Shown: piece after piece, positions 59,292 through 64,000 of the stretch
Position numbering within the stretch: the first letter of the stretch is position 1
Layout: each line of letters opens with the position of its first letter
Assembly: GCA_964512655.1 (NCBI GenBank)
Contig: CAZEJT010000002.1
Coordinates: forward strand, 124,001-188,000
Length of the DNA: 64,000 nucleotides
Source: VBOC01 sp964512655
Lineage (GTDB): Bacteria; Bacteroidota; Ignavibacteria; UBA10030; SZUA-254
Direction of reading: 5' to 3'
The notes under the pieces: model-generated
The model's database searches: none
What the model was told of the DNA's origin: nothing
Seen by the model: only the letters and a program-made list of their open reading frames with translations
Program-made: the position numbers and the translations under genes

Positions 59292-61100
59292 ATGAACCGA
59301 TATCCGCTCATATCAGCACTCCTGATTCTGTCGCTCCAGCTCTGCGCACAAACTGCGCTCCAAGCTAAGCCGCACATCGTGTACCGTCTCCGTGTCGACC
59401 CCTCGGATCTCTCCGGCTTCGGCGTAGAGATGCGGCTCGAAAACCTCCCGGACACGTTTCGCGTCGCGATGTACGCCCACTTCGAGTACGACGACAAATA
59501 CTGGAGGTTCGTCGAAGGACTCGCCTGTGACGCAGAGGGGGGACGGGCGAGCGTGACGCAGGAGGACAGCGCCCTCTGGCGAGTCATTGCCCCGGGAGGA
59601 AGATCTGTCCTTCGATACCGGCTCCGGTTGCCGGTTCAGGATGGAAGGGACCGGGCGGCCTACCGCCCGTTTCTCACTCCCTCGGGAGGGCTTGTTGGAG
59701 GCCCGCACTCGTTCATGTACGTGGTGGGTCTGACTCACGCCTGGGCCCGCGTCGACATTGAACTTCCGCAGGGTTGGAATGTTATCACGGGGCTCGCGGC
59801 CGGTCGCGAGCCGTTCTCTTATACAGCGCCAAGCGCGGCAGTTCTCTTCGATTCGCCACTCCTCATCGGTAACTTCAGGAGCTGGAGTTTCTCCATCGAC
59901 GGCGTGCCGCACCGGGTCGCGTACTGGCCGCTTCCCAACGCCCAGCCGTTCGACACCTCCGCGCTTGTTACCGGCATCCGTAAGATCGTCTCCGAGGCCG
60001 CAGCTCTCTTCGGGCATCTCCCCTATAAGGATTACTCGTTTCTCCTCCAGGACGGCGCGTTCGGCGCTCTCGAGCACATCAATTCCGTGACGGTCGGCGC
60101 TCCGAGCCGGAGTCTCGCCGGGGACCCCACGGGCATCCTTGGAACTATTGCGCACGAGTTTTTTCACACCTGGAATCTTGTCAGGATCAGGCCGGAGGAA
60201 TACGGAGACGTCGATTACCGTCCCGCTCCGCCGGCGCGCGGACTCTGGTGGAGCGAGGGCGTCACGATGTTCTATGCCGACCTCCTCATGCGAAGGAGCG
60301 GACTTCCTGCGGACTCGACACGGCCCGCGCATCTCGGCGGAATGATCGGGCGCTACCTGGGCAGCGCCGGGAGTTCCCATATATCGCCTGAGCGAGTGAG
60401 CCTTCAATCGAATGCCCCTCCCGGAGGACTGGGCGATTCGAGTGCAAGCACGCATTTGCAGGGTGAATTGCTCGGAGCCATGCTCGACCTGATGATCCGG
60501 GATGCGTCCGGTGGAAGAAAATCGCTCGACGATGCGATGCGGCTCATGTTCGAACGGTTCGGCGGCGAGAAGGGCTTCACTGGTCACGATATCGAGCGGG
60601 CAGTGTCGGATGTGTGCGGATGCGACGCGGGTCCCTTCTTTGCCGATCATATATACGGCAACCGGCCGATCGACTTCGACCGTTATCTGCGGTTGATCGG
60701 CATGCGCACGGCCGCAGAATGGAAGGAGGCCCTGGGGGCCGACGGTAAGCGATCCCCCGACCTCCGCGTCTATGCATGGCAGCCCGACGAGGGGAGTGAA
60801 GCGAAGCTCGGCATCACCGATCCGGCGAACGGCTGGGGGAGGACGGGCCTTCATACGGGAGATCGAATCGTCGCATTTCGCGATTCCGCCGTGCACAACG
60901 CATCTGAATTCCGGCGGATGCTCTCGCGTCTGCAGATCGGCGACACCGTCTCGATCGAGGTGAGGCGCCCATCAGGCCTTTCGCGAATTCGTGTGCCGAT
61001 TACCGGCTACAAACGTCCCTATGTTAGAATCGAAGAGTTGCCCGACGCGACTCCTCAGCAGGTGAGTCTCAGATCTAAGTGGCTGGCAGGGAAACCGTGA
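59292..61100 (+). CDS. M61-family (glycyl aminopeptidase-like) metallopeptidase with PDZ domain
   Basis: 602 aa from ATG 59292 with a signal peptide (LISALLILSLQLCAQ). An N-terminal beta domain is followed by GALEH (residues ~258-262, the M61 equivalent of the GAMEN exopeptidase loop), the zinc site HEFFH (His288, Glu289, His292) in GTIAHEFFHTWNLVR, and the third ligand Glu322 in LWWSEGVTMFYADLL. A PDZ domain lies at ~490-580 (GLHTGDRIVAFRDSAVHNAS). M61 enzymes cleave N-terminal residues or short peptides in the periplasm or at the surface. It follows the sigma/anti-sigma pair by 33 bases and could belong to that regulon. Confidence 0.92.
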   Translation: MNRYPLISALLILSLQLCAQTALQAKPHIVYRLRVDPSDLSGFGVEMRLENLPDTFRVAMYAHFEYDDKYWRFVEGLACDAEGGRASVTQEDSALWRVIAPGGRSVLRYRLRLPVQDGRDRAAYRPFLTPSGGLVGGPHSFMYVVGLTHAWARVDIELPQGWNVITGLAAGREPFSYTAPSAAVLFDSPLLIGNFRSWSFSIDGVPHRVAYWPLPNAQPFDTSALVTGIRKIVSEAAALFGHLPYKDYSFLLQDGAFGALEHINSVTVGAPSRSLAGDPTGILGTIAHEFFHTWNLVRIRPEEYGDVDYRPAPPARGLWWSEGVTMFYADLLMRRSGLPADSTRPAHLGGMIGRYLGSAGSSHISPERVSLQSNAPPGGLGDSSASTHLQGELLGAMLDLMIRDASGGRKSLDDAMRLMFERFGGEKGFTGHDIERAVSDVCGCDAGPFFADHIYGNRPIDFDRYLRLIGMRTAAEWKEALGADGKRSPDLRVYAWQPDEGSEAKLGITDPANGWGRTGLHTGDRIVAFRDSAVHNASEFRRMLSRLQIGDTVSIEVRRPSGLSRIRVPITGYKRPYVRIEELPDATPQQVSLRSKWLAGKP

Positions 61101-61132
61101 TCTCCCTTTGGGTTGCGCAGGCCGGCTAGGGC

Positions 61133-61345
61133 TGGTGTCACGGTCCATACCGTGACACCAACCGTGAACTCCTCAACCTCCCTTCGTTCCGCCGCTCCGC
61201 GGCGGAATGCCGCATTGGGGCGCTCCGCGCCCCCTCTGGAACTGGTATCACGGTCCATACCGTGACACCAACCGGGAACTCCTCAACCTCCCTTCGTTCC
61301 GCCGCTCCGCGGCGGAACGCGTCTTTGGGCGCTCCGCGCCCCCTC
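61133..61345. repeat. 110-bp tandem repeat with three hairpins per unit
   Basis: Two units, starting at 61133 and 61243. Each has (a) the GTCACGG palindrome (unit 1 arms TGGTGTCACGGT and ACCGTGACACCA, loop CCAT, 61133-61160; unit 2 has one mismatch, 61243-61270), (b) a 9-bp stem TTCCGCCGC and GCGGCGGAA with loop TCC (61187-61207 in unit 1), and (c) a stem GGGGCGC and GCGCCCC with loop TCC (61217-61233). The 323-base gap between the M61 and SGNH genes holds little else. Confidence 0.85.
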
Positions 61346-61423
61346 AATTGACACTCTCGCTCCTTCTTTCTACATTCATCCTCCCGTCTACCCCCCGTCC
61401 ACTCCCGGAGTGCCCGGATAGAA

Positions 61424-62509
61424 ATGAAATCCAGAATTCGAGAAGGCGCAATCCTTCTGGCATCAGCGACCGTCCTGCTGATCGCCTTCGAGACCTTTAT
61501 CCGCCTCCTCTTCCCGCAGGATATCAGGGTCGATCTTCATAACGGCCCTCCCATCGGAATGGACGACAGGACTCTGGGACACGTCAACCGGCCCGGAGCC
61601 TACGTGACGGTCACGGGGCCGGAATACAGCGCGGAGTTTCGGGTGAACGCGGATGGGATGAGGGACGAAACGCCGCATCCCTCACCAAAGCCGTCCGGTG
61701 TTACACGGATCCTCATCCTTGGCGATTCATTCACCTGGGGCGCAGGAGTGCCGTATCGTGACGCCTGGCCCGTCGTGTTCGAGCGGAAATGCACCGACAG
61801 CGGGACCCCGGTCGATGTCATAAAAGCAGGCGTATCGGGATACGATACCAGGCAGGAAGTTCTCTATCTGGAGCGGCTTGTTCCCCTCTATTTGCCCGAT
61901 CTTGTCGTGATCGCATTCCTCCCGAACGACCTCTTCACGAATCTGCCGGCCGCGGATAACGACTCTCTCGAGGCGACCCGGGCTTCCTCCCAGGATTCAC
62001 TCCTCGTCAGGAACCAGGGCGACAAGACCTCGGCTCTTCAGGCCGCCATTCTCCTGAAGCGGCTCCTCATCTCCAACGATTATCTCTACACGGCCCTCTA
62101 CTTCAATACTGACCGCTCCAGGTATTTCACGCTCCCGAAGGACGCCCGTCTTTCCGGGCAGATGGAGATCACCAAGAAGCTCTTTGTGCGCGCGGCGGAG
62201 TATTGCAGATCGAAGAGTTCGGGGTTCGCGGTGCTATCGATTCCGCAGGAGGTTCAGGTTCTCATGAAAGCGCGGAATTTCCGGCGGCAGGGAATCGACG
62301 TGGACTACATTGACAACGAGATGTCGCTCTTCGCGGCGCAGAACGGGTTCGATTGGTACCCCTCCCTCGAGGATCTGGCGGCGCGGTACCGCGCCCGTTC
62401 AGTCGATCTCTATTACCGGCTCGACGGCCATCTGAATACGGCAGGAAACGCCTGCGTGGGGGAAACCTTCTTCCGGCTCTCGCACCTTGTCTCGCGTCAC
62501 CGCTCGTAG
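61424..62509 (+). CDS. Membrane-anchored SGNH/GDSL hydrolase
   Basis: 361 aa. An N-terminal anchor or signal helix (ILLASATVLLIAFETFIRLL) precedes block I ILILGDSFTWGAGV with the nucleophile Ser102. Block III is likely IAFLPNDLFTNL (Asn), and the Asp-x-x-His pair is Asp334 and His336 in YYRLDGHLNTAGN. SGNH enzymes are esterases, often acting on acyl or acetyl groups of envelope sugars. Substrate unknown. Its last 13 bases overlap the convergent lptB gene. Confidence 0.88.
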   Translation: MKSRIREGAILLASATVLLIAFETFIRLLFPQDIRVDLHNGPPIGMDDRTLGHVNRPGAYVTVTGPEYSAEFRVNADGMRDETPHPSPKPSGVTRILILGDSFTWGAGVPYRDAWPVVFERKCTDSGTPVDVIKAGVSGYDTRQEVLYLERLVPLYLPDLVVIAFLPNDLFTNLPAADNDSLEATRASSQDSLLVRNQGDKTSALQAAILLKRLLISNDYLYTALYFNTDRSRYFTLPKDARLSGQMEITKKLFVRAAEYCRSKSSGFAVLSIPQEVQVLMKARNFRRQGIDVDYIDNEMSLFAAQNGFDWYPSLEDLAARYRARSVDLYYRLDGHLNTAGNACVGETFFRLSHLVSRHRS

Positions 62510-63258
62510 CGGTCGAGCCTGAACTTCTCGCCCAGGTACAGCCTCCGCGCCTCCGGATCGTTCGCGAGAAACTCCGCCGTTCCTGATTTAATGATCTTTC
62601 CTTCGAAGAGAAGGTAGGCGCGGTCGGTGATCGAAAGCGTTTCGTGGACGTTGTGATCGGTCAACAGTACGCCGATCCCGCGGTTTTTCAGGTCGTGCAC
62701 GATCTTCATGATGTCCTCGACGGCGATCGGATCGATCCCCGCAAACGGTTCGTCGAGAAGAATGAACTTCGGATCGGTCGCCAGGGCGCGCGCTATTTCC
62801 GTCCTGCGGCGCTCCCCTCCCGAAAGCATGTAGCCCTTGCTTTTTGCCACCTGGGTGATGCCAAAATCCTCCATGAGTTTGGCGCACCGTTTCTTCCTCT
62901 CCGCGCCCGGCACACCGGCGAGCTCCAGAATTGCCAGGATATTCTCTTCCACCGTTAGCTTCCGGAAGACAGACGCTTCCTGCGAAAGGTATCCTATCCC
63001 CATCCTCGCGCGCTTGTACATCGGCTCGCGGGTAATCTCGCGGTCGTCATAGAAGACGCTCCCGGCCGTCGGCCTGATCATCCCCACGAGCATGTAGAAG
63101 GTGGTCGTCTTGCCTGCGCCGTTCGGGCCGAGGAGTCCGACGACCTCCCGCTGTTTCAATTCGACGCTGACATCGTCGACCACGAAGCGCTTCTTGTACC
63201 GCTTGCACAATCCGGCCGACCGGAGCGTCGTTGTTCCGTCGAGAGAGGCGGCGTTCAC
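62497..63258 (-). CDS. lptB: Lipopolysaccharide export ATPase LptB
   Basis: 253 aa. Walker A GLLGPNGAGKTTTFYML (residues 41-57), Q-loop YLSQEASVFRKLTVEEN, signature MLSGGERRRTEIARALA, Walker B FILLDEPFAGIDP and switch His in LLTDHNVHET. The Q-loop and GIGYLSQEASVFRKLTVEEN signature distinguish LptB from other ABC ATPases. It powers LPS extraction through LptFG at the inner membrane. Its GTG start overlaps the stop of an OstA-like gene (GTGA), the usual lptA-lptB order, which means the cell makes LPS. Confidence 0.96.
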   Translation of the reverse strand: MNAASLDGTTTLRSAGLCKRYKKRFVVDDVSVELKQREVVGLLGPNGAGKTTTFYMLVGMIRPTAGSVFYDDREITREPMYKRARMGIGYLSQEASVFRKLTVEENILAILELAGVPGAERKKRCAKLMEDFGITQVAKSKGYMLSGGERRRTEIARALATDPKFILLDEPFAGIDPIAVEDIMKIVHDLKNRGIGVLLTDHNVHETLSITDRAYLLFEGKIIKSGTAEFLANDPEARRLYLGEKFRLDRYER

Positions 63259-64000
63259 GGCCTGTCGTGTCCCCCCGGCCTTCGCTCGCGCCAGTTGAAT
63301 CCCGCCAGATTATACTCGGCTTCCCTTTGTCTCACCATTTTTTCGGGGAAATATTGACCTTCGGGACCGGCGTGAATGGAAAGCTTGTTGACTTGCCCTT
63401 CTTTAAAGAGGATCGTCACCCGGTCCCCCGAGGCCTTATTGAGGCCGTTTGCCTTCGCGCCGTCAAAGAGCCAGTAGAGACTCGTAGCGGTCCTCTGAAC
63501 GTCGATGCGTCTGATTTTGTTGTCGGCAAAACCCATTACGATCTCCTGCCCGCTCATCTGGTTGAACCGGGCGGGGTAGGCCGAGTCGGCCCGCCCTACG
63601 GCGAAGGCGTCCCCGCGGACATGAATCCGGGATAGCTTTCTTTTGACGAGCCTGATGAAAATGGAATCTCCCGAGACCTGATTCTCCTGCGAGCGGCCCG
63701 TGGCGTACCAGACGAACGGGGACTTCCGCAGGATGATGCTGTCGGATTGCGTAAAGAATACACCAAGACCGGCTTCGGCAGCGGTCCCGCCGCGCCTCAG
63801 TGCCACGCTGTCGCGTGCCACGAGGCGTTCGGTAGAGTCACTATACGACTCCATGGCGCTGCTCGTGACCACCAGCGTTTCCGGTGGGGCCCCGGAAGCC
63901 GTATCGATTCTGACGAGTCTCGGCCGCAGCGTCATCCTGCTGAAGTGCTGTTCCTTGTAGTTCTCGAAGTGGCCCCCCTCGATGAGGGTCCTATTGTGCC
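63255..64000 (-). CDS. OstA/LptA-like protein, 5' end beyond the window
   Basis: The frame stays open to the right edge (EGGHFENYKEQHFSRMTLRP continues upstream), so the start is missing. About 248 codons are visible. The repeating strands SMESY-type pattern (ESYSDSTERLVARDSVALRR, ARGDAFAVGR, QMSGQEIVMGFADNKIRRID, SGDRVTILFKEGQVNKLSIH) match the OstA/LptA beta-jellyroll stack found in Bacteroidota, here longer than E. coli LptA. It likely bridges LPS across the periplasm to LptD and is translationally coupled to lptB. Confidence 0.85.
   Translation of the reverse strand, partial: HNRTLIEGGHFENYKEQHFSRMTLRPRLVRIDTASGAPPETLVVTSSAMESYSDSTERLVARDSVALRRGGTAAEAGLGVFFTQSDSIILRKSPFVWYATGRSQENQVSGDSIFIRLVKRKLSRIHVRGDAFAVGRADSAYPARFNQMSGQEIVMGFADNKIRRIDVQRTATSLYWLFDGAKANGLNKASGDRVTILFKEGQVNKLSIHAGPEGQYFPEKMVRQREAEYNLAGFNWRERRPGGHDRP

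Noticed and set aside
59313..60896. Long open frame antisense to the M61 gene (527 codons)
   Set aside because: The plus-strand frame has a signal peptide, a zinc site and a PDZ domain; the antisense frame is the usual by-product of GC-rich coding sequence and shows no motif.
61133..61345. CRISPR array
   Set aside because: Only two units of 110 bases with no spacers and no cas genes; the units are themselves hairpin-rich.

Overview
The window looks like a chromosomal contig from an uncultured bacterium of the Bacteroidota/FCB group, most like the Ignavibacteria, Kapabacteria or Kryptonia lineages. Two large secreted proteins end in the Por/type IX sorting domain (NFPNPFNPST and NYPNPFNPAT followed by a GREV...SGVYFYR tail). 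A DUF5916 protein, Ig-like lipoproteins and an LptB/OstA pair also fit this group. No tRNA, rRNA or CRISPR array was seen.

Layout. (1) 0-13.7 kb, AT-richer and plus strand: the end of a REP-associated (RAYT-type) transposase; a mercury/copper-type operon (ArsR repressor, MerT with a large extra domain, CopZ-like chaperone, secreted cupin); a broken Crp-type regulator; an ECF sigma/anti-sigma pair; a complete RND efflux system (pump, adaptor, outer-membrane factor) closed by a Crp-like regulator; then a secreted HMA/Cys-rich protein, a DsrE protein, a thioredoxin-fold protein and an AhpD-like protein. (2) 13.7-24.4 kb, minus strand: a DUF5916 outer-membrane protein, a DUF1259 protein, a decayed second copy of the mltG/Ig-lipoprotein junction, a large subtilase, a TolB-like lipoprotein and a 1-kb gene-poor stretch. 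(3) 24.4-30.2 kb, minus strand, GC-rich: an overlapping operon tsaD - GT-C/TPR membrane protein - mltG - Ig-like lipoprotein. (4) 30.4-41.5 kb, plus strand: a MacA/LolD/FtsX-type ABC exporter, a small barrel protein, rpmB, pgsA, pgpA, cinA, thpR, a CheY-like protein, recA, recX and a DnaQ-like exonuclease. (5) 41.5-49.1 kb, minus strand: two tandem PAS histidine kinases with one OmpR-type regulator whose start codon appears to be ATT, a hypothetical protein, bioY and an alpha/beta hydrolase. (6) 49.3-64 kb: a YCF48-repeat T9SS protein, an adaptor plus two MacB-like permeases without an ATPase, an ECF sigma/FecR-like anti-sigma pair, an M61 peptidase, an SGNH hydrolase, then lptB and an OstA-like gene on the minus strand.

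The most notable structure lies between genes. One family of short hairpins has a GTAG tetranucleotide, one spacer base, a 7-bp stem and usually a TTTA loop. It occurs in direct and inverted arrangement, as in REP/BIME elements, and could be the substrate of the RAYT at position 1. A second, longer palindrome family (GTCACGGT, loop CCAT, ACCGTGAC) includes a distant member with a compensatory base-pair change. A third element is a 110-bp tandem repeat carrying three hairpins per unit. The duplicated mltG tail differs from the intact gene at about 25 of 222 bases but only 2 of 73 residues, so it looks like DNA from a related lineage (or a chimeric assembly join) rather than a fresh duplication.
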